From: Oligoflexia bacterium
GTDB taxonomy: Bacteria; Bdellovibrionota_G; JANQFH01
Length of the DNA: 64,000 nt
Assembly (NCBI GenBank): GCA_028277945.1
Contig: JANQFH010000013.1
Coordinates: 50,761-114,760, forward strand
Direction: 5' to 3'
Below the pieces are notes generated by a model. That model worked only from the letters and a program-made list of their open reading frames with translations, did no database searches and was not told the DNA's origin. Both the position numbers and the translations under genes were made by a program. Shown here piece by piece: positions 27,136 through 34,810 of the stretch (within the stretch, counting starts at the first letter, position 1; each line of letters opens with the position of its first letter).

Positions 27136-27188
27136 CCCCTGACAGCTCCAATTATTAAAGGAGGGGAAAATAACCAAACTGCCAGGGG
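27136..27188. repeat. Inverted repeat upstream of the lipoprotein gene
   Basis: CCCCTGACAG (27136-27145) and CTGCCAGGGG (27179-27188) are inverted copies with one mismatch, separated by 33 bp. They lie about 65 bp upstream of the proposed lipoprotein start. They could be a regulator site or a transcript hairpin; nothing more can be said. Confidence 0.4.
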
Positions 27189-27310
27189 CTTTCGAAAAGC
27201 GGCTGGCCCTGATATACCGCGCCTCCATAGCAGCTGTCAACCCCCTTACTACTCTATTTATTAAAAGTATAAAATTATAATTAGTAATAAATTATAACTA
27301 TCTAAATATA

Positions 27311-27348
27311 TTAGATTAATTATTAAATTAAAAGCTAATTTAATCTAA
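27311..27348. repeat. AT-rich palindrome upstream of the S41 protease gene
   Basis: TTAGATTAA (27311-27319) and TTAATCTAA (27340-27348) are perfect inverted copies in a stretch of almost pure A and T (about 27250-27360). It lies roughly 65 bp before the S41 protease start. It may be a regulator binding site or a site bound by a nucleoid protein. Confidence 0.45.
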
Positions 27349-27411
27349 AATATTAATTTTTTCTAGCGGATTTGTCTTTGCTTTGGGATTACGGTAGAAC
27401 ATAACGCAGTG

Positions 27412-29223
27412 ATGCAACCAAAACAGGTAGGTCAGACTGTAACCGCGCTGCTACTTCTGTGGTTATCTACTGGCTGTCAACAGCATGGTGATAGCCCCTT
27501 GGGTGCGGACCTAGACTTTGACGCAAACAATTACTGTGATGCGCTTATACAGAGCGTAGACTTTGCTCTCGAGGTTCATTATCAACACGATAAGAGCAGT
27601 CGTGATTATGCGTTCCGAAGTGCCGCTCTAGAGGTGGCAAATTACTATGGTCAACCAACAGATCAAACTGCCACGGTAGCTGCTGATCTTGCTAAAGACT
27701 CCTGTGGCAGCCTTTATGGGCTAGCAGGCGTAGAGACACATGAAGAGGCCGACAGTGCCGCCCAATATGAAGCCATTGCAATCGCGCTCCACGGTGCGCT
27801 GCAGAGCCTGGATCCACATTCAAGCTACATACCCCGAGAGTACTCCGCCAGCTTTGTAAACTACCTCCAAGGCAAGCGTTCCGGCACCTTTGGGTTGAGT
27901 TTCTTCTATTCAAAGACCCAGCGCTACTTCTGTCAGTTGCAGCAAATGCGTGCTGAGCAAGAAGAGCCCATTACAACCAGCGCCCTCAAACAAGAGCTGG
28001 CACTCAGCAAAGAGCAGCTTACCTTTCCACCCTATCTCTTGGTCGATGTGGTCTATGGTAACAGTGCCGCCAGCAACGCAGGCCTTGAGACAGGCGATCG
28101 CATCCTCGCTGTAATGAACGAAGAGGGGAGGGAGGTAGTGGTCACTCCAGAAAACCACGCTGAGATCCAACAACTTATAAAAGAGAGCAAACAACAACGC
28201 TTCAGGGTACAGAAACACAGTGGGGAAACCATGGTTGTCGAGCTCGAACGTGGCACGGCTGACGATGCTCCGGTACAGCAGTATCGATGGTTTGAGGAAA
28301 CACTTTACATCAAGCTAGCCAACGTCTCCTATGACGACACCACGGAATTTGGCGCTGCCAAGGCCCTGCGCCAAGCAATTCAAGTAGCGCAACTGGAAAA
28401 GCCGGTTGCTGCACTCGTTCTCGATCTGAGAAACAATCCCGGCGGCTTTATTGGTCAAGCTGTGGAGATCCTCTCCCTGTTTACCGATGGTGGCCCGGTT
28501 GTCTGTTTAGAAGTGCGTGCCAACCCAACCAAGACCATGCGTCAACGTGGCATTGAAGATCGCTGCTGGGAGGCTGAGAAGGGCAGTTTACTTACAGATG
28601 AGGTCCCTATCGTTGTCTTAGCAGATGAAACCACCGCCTCAGCGGGTGAGCTTATTGCCGGGGCGCTGCAAGACTACCGGCGTGGAGCCGTGATGGGAAG
28701 CACGACCTTTGGTAAGTGGAGCGCCTTTGTTGCCTTTGCCTTAACCCCTGCCACCCGCATTGAAGGAGTGCTAACGGTGACAACTTCAATCAACCGAACG
28801 GCCAGCGGCAAAACCGGACAGGGCAGAGGATTAGAGGAAGACCTGCAACTGCGTGATACGAGAGAAACCGTGGTAAAGGATGCCATTCGCGATCAAGTTG
28901 AAGAGAGCCTGGCTACGCTCGGACGAGCCAAGGCGAGAATCTTTCACGAATCCGATTACGGCGCCACCGTCATTCAAGTACCACAGCAGCGGCTAAAACC
29001 GCTCTACCACGCCAGCGCAGCCTTTGACGCCACTATTGGTAATCTACGCCAGGAGTTTTTCGCCGCCCCAATGGATTGCCGTTGGGATCAAACAGATTGT
29101 CTCCAAGAGGCGGCCATGGACTTTGCCGACCTGCTCATTGATGCCACGGATAGAAACCTGCTCAGTTGGCACCGCGGCAGTGAAGCACAGCCCTTGACGC
29201 TCTCTATCGCTAGTGGTTTTTGA
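27412..29223 (+). CDS. S41 (C-terminal processing) peptidase lipoprotein
   Basis: About 603 residues. The N-terminus has a lipoprotein signal (LLLLWLSTGC). A PDZ-like segment (GNSAASNAGLETGDRILAV) is followed by the S41 core: LVLDLRNNPGGFIGQAVEIL, then the catalytic Ser in DETTASAGELIAGAL and the Lys in STTFGKWS. These proteases act in the periplasm on protein C-termini. A GTG directly precedes the ATG and could also serve. It is preceded by an AT-rich palindromic region and is read divergently from the M30-like lipoprotein gene. Confidence 0.85.
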   Translation: MQPKQVGQTVTALLLLWLSTGCQQHGDSPLGADLDFDANNYCDALIQSVDFALEVHYQHDKSSRDYAFRSAALEVANYYGQPTDQTATVAADLAKDSCGSLYGLAGVETHEEADSAAQYEAIAIALHGALQSLDPHSSYIPREYSASFVNYLQGKRSGTFGLSFFYSKTQRYFCQLQQMRAEQEEPITTSALKQELALSKEQLTFPPYLLVDVVYGNSAASNAGLETGDRILAVMNEEGREVVVTPENHAEIQQLIKESKQQRFRVQKHSGETMVVELERGTADDAPVQQYRWFEETLYIKLANVSYDDTTEFGAAKALRQAIQVAQLEKPVAALVLDLRNNPGGFIGQAVEILSLFTDGGPVVCLEVRANPTKTMRQRGIEDRCWEAEKGSLLTDEVPIVVLADETTASAGELIAGALQDYRRGAVMGSTTFGKWSAFVAFALTPATRIEGVLTVTTSINRTASGKTGQGRGLEEDLQLRDTRETVVKDAIRDQVEESLATLGRAKARIFHESDYGATVIQVPQQRLKPLYHASAAFDATIGNLRQEFFAAPMDCRWDQTDCLQEAAMDFADLLIDATDRNLLSWHRGSEAQPLTLSIASGF

Positions 29224-29235
29224 CTTCGAAGATAT

Positions 29236-29264
29236 TTGACTAGTCTATAGACTAGTCGTATAAT
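29236..29264 (+). promoter_or_regulatory. Promoter and palindromic operator of a toxin-antitoxin pair
   Basis: TTGACT (29236-29241), a 17-bp spacer and TATAAT (29259-29264) form a near-consensus promoter. A 20-bp palindrome made of two GACTAGTC units around TATA (29238-29257) fills the spacer, the expected site for autorepression by the antitoxin. The ATG follows the -10 box by only 6 nt, so the transcript should start at or next to the start codon. Confidence 0.75.
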
Positions 29265-29270
29265 AAGAGT

Positions 29271-29510
29271 ATGAAAAAAATAGGTGCCTACGAGGCCAAA
29301 ACCCACCTATCCAACCTTTTGGAGAAGGTAGAGCAGGGGCAGAGCTTTACCATTACCAAACGCGGTCAGCCTGTGGCGAAATTGACTCCCGTGGATGTAC
29401 GTCCAGGCCGTTCGGTTCAGACAACCATCCAACGCCTCAAACAGTTCGGAAAAGAGAGTCGTTTGGGGCAAATGAGTCTGCAAGAGCTTAAGGATGAAGG
29501 CCGCCCATAA
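29271..29510 (+). CDS. Phd/YefM-family antitoxin
   Basis: 79 residues. The N-terminal MKKIGAYEAKTHLSNLLEKV then FTITKRGQPVAKLTPV is the DNA-binding fold of Phd/YefM antitoxins. The C-terminal part should wrap the partner toxin. It overlaps the toxin gene by 17 nt. The operator in its promoter suggests that it represses its own transcription. The gene probably has a leaderless mRNA. Confidence 0.88.
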   Translation: MKKIGAYEAKTHLSNLLEKVEQGQSFTITKRGQPVAKLTPVDVRPGRSVQTTIQRLKQFGKESRLGQMSLQELKDEGRP

Positions 29511-29928
29511 AGAGAGGCCATTTGTCCTTGATTGCTCCGTCACCATGGCGTGGTGCTTTGCCGATCAGGCCAATAAGCTTACTCATGCTGCCTTAGAGAG
29601 TTTAACAAAACGTGAAGCCTTGGTACCCTCTATATGGTTGTTAGAGGTCACCAATGTTCTTGTGGTTGCTGAAAAGCGCAAGCTCTTGAGTCGGCATCAG
29701 AGTCAAGAGTTTTTGGATCTGCTACGAGATCTACCCATTCGAGTTGAAGGGCTGTCGCAACAGAGAACCTTTGTACATCTTGTCGATCTAGCCCGTCGCC
29801 ACAGTCTTTCAACCTATGACGCTGCCTACCTGGACCTTGCCATAAGAGAGGACATCCCCTTAGTCACTACTGATGCCGCTCTCAAACGTGCGGCGAAAAG
29901 AGCAAAGCTACCAACATTTGCCGGCTAA
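29494..29928 (+). CDS. vapC: PIN-domain toxin (VapC type)
   Basis: 144 residues of the PIN ribonuclease fold. The acidic active-site positions are visible in FVLDCSVTMAW, LLEVTNVL, YDAAYLDLA and VTTDAAL. VapC toxins cut specific RNAs, often tRNA or rRNA, when the antitoxin is lost. It overlaps the antitoxin gene, the usual arrangement. The next gene, on the other strand, ends 19 bp downstream. Confidence 0.88.
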   Translation: MKAAHKERPFVLDCSVTMAWCFADQANKLTHAALESLTKREALVPSIWLLEVTNVLVVAEKRKLLSRHQSQEFLDLLRDLPIRVEGLSQQRTFVHLVDLARRHSLSTYDAAYLDLAIREDIPLVTTDAALKRAAKRAKLPTFAG

Positions 29929-29947
29929 ACTAACCGTTATGCTTTAC

Positions 29948-30700
29948 CTAACGAGAACGAGTTTTTGCTAGTAGCCGCAAAAGCTCGAGATAGAGCCAAA
30001 TTAACGTCACCAGCAAGACAAAGCCGCCATACCACTCCATAAACTTAGGAGCGCCGTTGCGCTCACCCTGTTCAATGAGATCAAAGTCCATCACTAGGTT
30101 GAGTGCGGCAATGCCAACGACTACCAGGCTAAAGCCAATGCCCACCGGCCCACCACTGTGAATCATGGGAATCGAGGTGCCAAAGAAACCTAAGATCCAG
30201 CTGAACATGTAGACAAGAAAGATGCCACCGGTGGCAGCAGCCACGCCAAGGCGAAACTTATCAGTCACGCGAATCACACGCGACTTGTACAACAACAGCA
30301 TAGCGAGAAACACGCCAAAGGTGGCAAAGACCGCCTGCGAGACAATACCAGGATACTGTGCTTCAAACAGCGCAGAAATAGAACCAAGACAGAGCCCTTC
30401 AAGGGCAGCATAAAGAGGTGCGGTATACATCACCAGCCGTTTGACGAAAAAGGTGAAAATGGCAACTCCCAAACCACCTAAGGCGCCAATGTAGAGAAAG
30501 TGCATGGGGATGGGTGTACGCAGTAGCATCGCCTGCATGGTCTTATCCCAGCTAAAATAAGCCACACCCATGAGTATAAGCAAAAGCAGGGCGCTCTTGT
30601 TGACCGTGCCCTGAATGGTCATGGTGCTACCAGCTACTCTTGGCACTGCACCAAAAACATTGCCCCGCAGGGCTGGGTTAGCAGAACGGATCATAATCAC
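29948..30700 (-). CDS. Bax inhibitor-1/YccA-family membrane protein
   Basis: 250 residues with about seven transmembrane helices. The N-terminus (SANPALRGNVF, then TMTIQGTVNKSALLLLILMG) and the hydrophobic pattern match the Bax inhibitor-1 family, YccA-like branch, thought to be pH-sensitive ion leak channels or protease modulators. An AAGGAG ribosome site lies 5 nt before the ATG. It has no obvious operon partner. Confidence 0.8.
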   Translation of the reverse strand: MIMIRSANPALRGNVFGAVPRVAGSTMTIQGTVNKSALLLLILMGVAYFSWDKTMQAMLLRTPIPMHFLYIGALGGLGVAIFTFFVKRLVMYTAPLYAALEGLCLGSISALFEAQYPGIVSQAVFATFGVFLAMLLLYKSRVIRVTDKFRLGVAAATGGIFLVYMFSWILGFFGTSIPMIHSGGPVGIGFSLVVVGIAALNLVMDFDLIEQGERNGAPKFMEWYGGFVLLVTLIWLYLELLRLLAKTRSR

Positions 30701-31031
30701 TCCTTACAACAGATTCACAGCAGTGCCCATCTTACCAAATTATTACCCTGTCTGAAACGCATCTCGCAATTAATTGCCGATCAGGTAACTCTGGTTGCAC
30801 ACCCTTTATGGAAGGTATCACATTAAATTTATTGGGGTATCCAAAGCTCTCCTAGCTCTAGCCGTCACCATAGTTGCGGAATCGTATAGATGGCTCTGCC
30901 AATCATACAGCTGCCTAGGAAAAAGATACCATAATTTCAATATATTACATTAAAAAGTTCTTGGCACACCTCTAGCATTTCAAACTGACCAATTCTGCTC
31001 TGTTAATAAGGTCTCAATAAGGAGAATCATC
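30701..31031. other. 331-bp gene-free stretch
   Basis: This region lies between the divergent Bax-inhibitor-1 gene and the small secreted-protein gene. It holds the sigma54-like promoter at 30962-30977 and an AAGGAG ribosome site at about 31018. I saw no further reading frame or RNA gene in it. Confidence 0.6.
30962..30977 (+). promoter_or_regulatory. Sigma54-type promoter candidate
   Basis: TGGCACACCTCTAGCA matches the -24/-12 consensus TGGCAC-N5-TTGCA at all but one position, with the invariant GG and GC 12 bp apart. It points to the secreted-protein gene and would give a leader of about 44 nt. Such promoters need an enhancer-binding activator; none is encoded in the window. Confidence 0.55.
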
Positions 31032-31568
31032 ATGAAATATTTCTATCCCGGACTTTTGATTCTACATTTGGCACTAGCCGCGCCACATGCTTTGGCAGAC
31101 GCACCTCAGGTATGTGGCGGTGATCCTGTAAGCTTTCTTGCAGCGGGTTCTTCTGGGCAGGGTTTTGGCATAGGAAAAACACAAGCCACAGCAATAGCTG
31201 CCGCTGCTGAAGATGCCGTTGAAAAAGATATAAAAGGCCAATTTGAATGTGAGGACTGTCCAGATGGAGAGCCATGCGCGAAAAAGGTAGAGAACGTAGA
31301 TGCTGAAGGTTCTAATATGCAAGATCCCACCAATGATTGTCAAAAAACAGTAACATCAGGAACTGGGACAATATGGTGGTCGTGTAACGGTATGGTAAAT
31401 ATAGAGCCCGACGAGGATGGAAACCAGCCTTCTGGGGACGGCCGTTGTGATGACTGCGGAGGTATGGGCTGTGGATCTGGCGGTGGTTCAGGTGGCGGCG
31501 GTGGTGGTTTTGGTATCTGCCTGGATGAGGAGCTGGACGAATTAGGATTTGAATTGGAATCACGCTAG
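31032..31568 (+). CDS. Small secreted Cys/Gly-rich protein
   Basis: 178 residues with a Sec signal peptide ending near ALADAPQ. The mature protein has ten cysteines, several in pairs (ECEDC, CDDCGGMGC), then a glycine-rich run and a conserved-looking acidic tail (LDEELDELGFELE). The N-terminal mature part (QATAIAAAAEDAVEKD) is Ala-rich and helical. I recognise no family. A good AAGGAG site and the sigma54-like promoter support a real, regulated gene. It may be a surface or envelope protein with disulfides or a metal site. Confidence 0.7.
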   Translation: MKYFYPGLLILHLALAAPHALADAPQVCGGDPVSFLAAGSSGQGFGIGKTQATAIAAAAEDAVEKDIKGQFECEDCPDGEPCAKKVENVDAEGSNMQDPTNDCQKTVTSGTGTIWWSCNGMVNIEPDEDGNQPSGDGRCDDCGGMGCGSGGGSGGGGGGFGICLDEELDELGFELESR

Positions 31569-31648
31569 TAGCCAGTATGGCTGCTGGTGTCCGGTTTACT
31601 TACGTCGCATAAGATATGTTATGTAAAGTTTTAGCAGGCCAACTGATG

Positions 31649-32026
31649 CTACTCCCACAGCGACTCCTGATAGTTGGCTAAGATACCCTCATCCCTAGTA
31701 ACTAAAGAGGCACCTTCAAGCATAGCATGGCTTACAATCAGACGATCAAATGGATCTCGCGTCCACTTCTGTTTAACCGCCTCTTCAATAAGTAAATTCA
31801 AAGGAACGTTGTGCAGTATAAGACCGACTTTTTCATATAAGTAGTCTAAAACCTCTTTCCCAGAAACCTTAATGCGATTGGTTTCATAGAGGTACTGCAA
31901 CTCAAGTTTGACAAAGGGAGAGACAAAAAGATCCTCTTGCTCTAACCTTCTTTGCAGACTTTCAGGAAATTTATCGATTTCGCCCTGATAGAGCCAGATA
32001 ACCGCATTGGTATCTAAGAAAACCAC
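31649..32026 (-). CDS. vapC: PIN-domain toxin
   Basis: About 125 residues from the GTG at 32026, which lies 4 nt after the antitoxin stop. The frame continues upstream to 32086, but the PIN fold begins at VFLDTNAVIWLYQG, so the GTG is favoured. Active-site acids are in FLDTNAV, VKLELQYLYE, TRDPFDRLIVSHA and VTRDEGI. This variety (TRDPFDRLI) is typical of PIN toxins paired with Phd-like antitoxins. It is probably a ribonuclease. Confidence 0.85.
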   Translation of the reverse strand: MVFLDTNAVIWLYQGEIDKFPESLQRRLEQEDLFVSPFVKLELQYLYETNRIKVSGKEVLDYLYEKVGLILHNVPLNLLIEEAVKQKWTRDPFDRLIVSHAMLEGASLVTRDEGILANYQESLWE

Positions 32027-32030
32027 TGAA

Positions 32031-32255
32031 CTAACCGTTCCACTCCGATGACCAATCAATGTGTTCAAAACGATCCGAATCTTCATCGGTTAACGACTGC
32101 TTTTGCAAACGAGATAGCTTTCGAAACAGCCGACTCTTAGGCACAATGCTTAACGTGGTTTCACCGCGTTGGATGTCAACCGGCTCGCCGGTTTTGGCAA
32201 CCCGATCCAAAATACGGTAGATATTCTCACGAAGTTTTGACGCGGTTAATTTCAT
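32031..32255 (-). CDS. Phd-like antitoxin
   Basis: 74 residues, beginning MKLTASKLRENIYRILDRV, then GEPVDIQRGETTLSIVP, the compact Phd/YefM-type DNA-binding fold. The acidic C-terminus (TDEDSDRFEHIDW) fits a toxin-neutralising tail. It lies just upstream of the PIN toxin on the minus strand. A palindromic ACGT repeat just upstream of the start is its likely operator. Confidence 0.82.
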   Translation of the reverse strand: MKLTASKLRENIYRILDRVAKTGEPVDIQRGETTLSIVPKSRLFRKLSRLQKQSLTDEDSDRFEHIDWSSEWNG

Positions 32256-32272
32256 ACGTACTATCTAATATA

Positions 32273-32284
32273 ACGTACGTACGT
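32273..32284. promoter_or_regulatory. Palindromic ACGT repeat, likely antitoxin operator
   Basis: ACGTACGTACGT is a perfect 12-bp palindrome 17 bp upstream of the antitoxin ATG. A further TACGTA (32255-32260) overlaps the start codon. Autoregulation by the antitoxin is the usual reason for such a site; I see no convincing -35/-10 pair. Confidence 0.45.
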
Positions 32285-32470
32285 CATTCAAATCAAGCGG
32301 GTCCCCGCAGCCACAAGTAGCACCAAGCTCTTGTTGGTGGGACAACCACGCCGCAACTCCGGAAAAAACTCTAATCAAAAAGCTACTTCCGATATAATTA
32401 CTTAATATTACGATACTATTTAGATAGGTTCGAGCTCAACACACGGCACAGTTATTGCTCAACATTGAAG

Positions 32471-34798
32471 ATGGTGGATAAGACCTTGGCTAGCCATATT
32501 TACTACCGACTCACTCTGCTAGTGACAGTAACCATCATCTTGGTATGGGCCCTGCCCCATGCCGTGGCCGAGCCATACAATCAGACATGCCACCGGGCTC
32601 GGGATATGACTGCAAGCCTTACCCATGAATCCGACCAACTTGATAGGGATGTTGCTGCAGCTGCTGAATTAGCCTGCTTAGAGGAGCTGCTAAAGCGCGG
32701 TCACTTAGTTGATTTTCAAGTTGAGGAGAACGGTAAGGAGATTGTCTTCTCCGGGCCGGTATTTGAGCAATACGCCAAAATTGTCGATGATGCAGGTATT
32801 AAAGGCCAGTTCAAATTGGCGGCTTCAAGCATACTGGCCACAGGCATGACCCGCATACAGCTGCCCTATCTACAGGAGTATTTCGAACAGCTTGCCAACA
32901 CGGCTCAAGGTTATGGCGACTGTGCGACTTCCCTCTCTACCTGTGACCGCCAATTGGAGCTTGCCCTATCCATTGCTCCAGAATCTGCTGGGGCCGCCCA
33001 CCGTATGGTGCAAGGGCAAGATGTGGCTATTAGGTCAACATGGCCGGACGGCGTGTTGAAAGATGCCTACTTATTGCGACTTCGAGCCGTCAACATGTAC
33101 GCGCTCTTCTTTGCTTACTCCGAAATCCATCCCAATGGACAGACACCCATCTGGCGAGGCTGGAGTCCGATTTTTGGTGAGGATGCTGCAAACAAGCGCT
33201 CCATGCAAGAGTTTTCAGGTGAACTTCGAGCAACCGCTGCCGATATCGAGCGATTTACCTATATCTGGGACGAGGCCGATTTAGCTGTGGTTGTTGAGGG
33301 AGATGTTATTGAGGTAGAACGCTCTTCAAAACTCACCCAGGATGACTCAGAGAGCTTGGCTTCTATGGCAGCCTCCTCTCTTAGACCGCAAATAGCTCTG
33401 CTACGAGGACTCTCCCTCTATCTCTATCGTCTACGCGAATTTGACAACAACGGTGGTTACCTGCGTTTTGATTTTAATCTCTGGTTTAAAGACCGTCTTG
33501 AAAGACTGCGGGAACGCAGACAGGCTCCTAATGTTGTAGCGATGTTGGTCCTGTTTACCGAGGTTGAAGTCAAACTACCATGGCGACAAGAGTGGTTGCA
33601 GCTGATCCAAGCTGCGGTCGATGCCTATCCCGAAGCTGGTCTGGACGATTTTCGCACTTACGCACAAAACACGGTCGATGCACAAGATGATTACGCACGC
33701 GAAATGCTCGGGCAATACAATCTTACTGAACTGTTTGAACATGAAAAGCGTATGGTTGAATATAATAAAACGACACCCTCTATCTATGCCTTTACACAAG
33801 ATTTGAGCGATCGCTTGACTAGCGCAGAAATGGTTAGACAACAACTAGACACTGCAAAGGACGAAACCGAAGTGCGCAAGAAGGCAAAACAAAATCAACT
33901 AAGCGATGAGTTGACATTCATTGAATCAGATCTCTTTGCCATGACCTGTCTGACGAAATTGCCCACTAGTGATGGCTATAAGCCCAGCGGGCATATGCAG
34001 CTACCTTTTCATGGCCTGGACATTCCACTCTCTGCTTGCGGCTACGACCCGAATGCAAGCGAGATCAGTGCAGCCTTTATTGAGAGTTTCAACCACGAGA
34101 TGGTGTGGAAACAGATTAAGATTCATGGCGGTATTCACGCTCTGACTACAGCCATAATGCTGATATCAGTACCGATATCGCTTGGCTTGGGTGGTGTTGC
34201 TGTGGCAGCTTTGGGGCGTGCAGCCACAACGTCGGCAATGGCGGCCTTTCTTGTTCGCGGTGCTATGCAAAAGGTGACGTCAAAAGCATTGGCAGCATTC
34301 TTCCTTCATTCGGCAAGTGCATCTTTTCTTGCACTTTTTGGTATTAAGCCGCTGTGGGATGATGATAAGAGCGTCGGACAAAACCTACTGTATCATAGCA
34401 AGGGCTTCTTTTTTGCGTTTGCAATCCTCTATGTGCATCCCCTGGCGCAGCGATTTGGTAGCAATTTGGCCAACAGGGCTATACCTGGACCGACCGGAAC
34501 CGTGCAGGTGGAGCTCTTAGGATGGGGCACGGGTATGACTGTCGATACCGTGGTCTTCGTTACCAACGATGTCGTCCACATTTGTGTAGATCGGTTGTTG
34601 GCGGCAGAGGGGACGCATGTACCATCAGAGAGCTGGTACGATATTATCACGCGAAATCTCTACTATGCTGCCGTGTTTAACAGTGTCTTGGGCAAAGGCG
34701 TAGGCCGCGCTGGCGAGTGGATCGAAGGTACTGGAGTCAATATGCTACCAGCCCCGAAGCCGGCTCCCCTGCCCGCCTGGGCACAACCGACTGGTTGA
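32471..34798 (+). CDS. Large exported protein with C-terminal membrane helices, unknown function
   Basis: 775 residues from the ATG at 32471 (a TTG two codons earlier is also possible). A Sec-type signal (LTLLVTVTIILVWALPHAVA) leads to about 500 mainly helical, charged residues. Several hydrophobic segments follow near the C-terminus (TAIMLISVPISLGLGGVAVA, FFFAFAILYVHPLA). It contains scattered Cys. I recognise no domain, nucleotide-binding loop or catalytic motif. The next gene begins 12 nt later, so the pair forms one unit. A TATAAT at 32393-32398 could be its -10 box. Confidence 0.7.
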   Translation: MVDKTLASHIYYRLTLLVTVTIILVWALPHAVAEPYNQTCHRARDMTASLTHESDQLDRDVAAAAELACLEELLKRGHLVDFQVEENGKEIVFSGPVFEQYAKIVDDAGIKGQFKLAASSILATGMTRIQLPYLQEYFEQLANTAQGYGDCATSLSTCDRQLELALSIAPESAGAAHRMVQGQDVAIRSTWPDGVLKDAYLLRLRAVNMYALFFAYSEIHPNGQTPIWRGWSPIFGEDAANKRSMQEFSGELRATAADIERFTYIWDEADLAVVVEGDVIEVERSSKLTQDDSESLASMAASSLRPQIALLRGLSLYLYRLREFDNNGGYLRFDFNLWFKDRLERLRERRQAPNVVAMLVLFTEVEVKLPWRQEWLQLIQAAVDAYPEAGLDDFRTYAQNTVDAQDDYAREMLGQYNLTELFEHEKRMVEYNKTTPSIYAFTQDLSDRLTSAEMVRQQLDTAKDETEVRKKAKQNQLSDELTFIESDLFAMTCLTKLPTSDGYKPSGHMQLPFHGLDIPLSACGYDPNASEISAAFIESFNHEMVWKQIKIHGGIHALTTAIMLISVPISLGLGGVAVAALGRAATTSAMAAFLVRGAMQKVTSKALAAFFLHSASASFLALFGIKPLWDDDKSVGQNLLYHSKGFFFAFAILYVHPLAQRFGSNLANRAIPGPTGTVQVELLGWGTGMTVDTVVFVTNDVVHICVDRLLAAEGTHVPSESWYDIITRNLYYAAVFNSVLGKGVGRAGEWIEGTGVNMLPAPKPAPLPAWAQPTG

Positions 34799-34810
34799 GG
34801 TTATTAGGTA

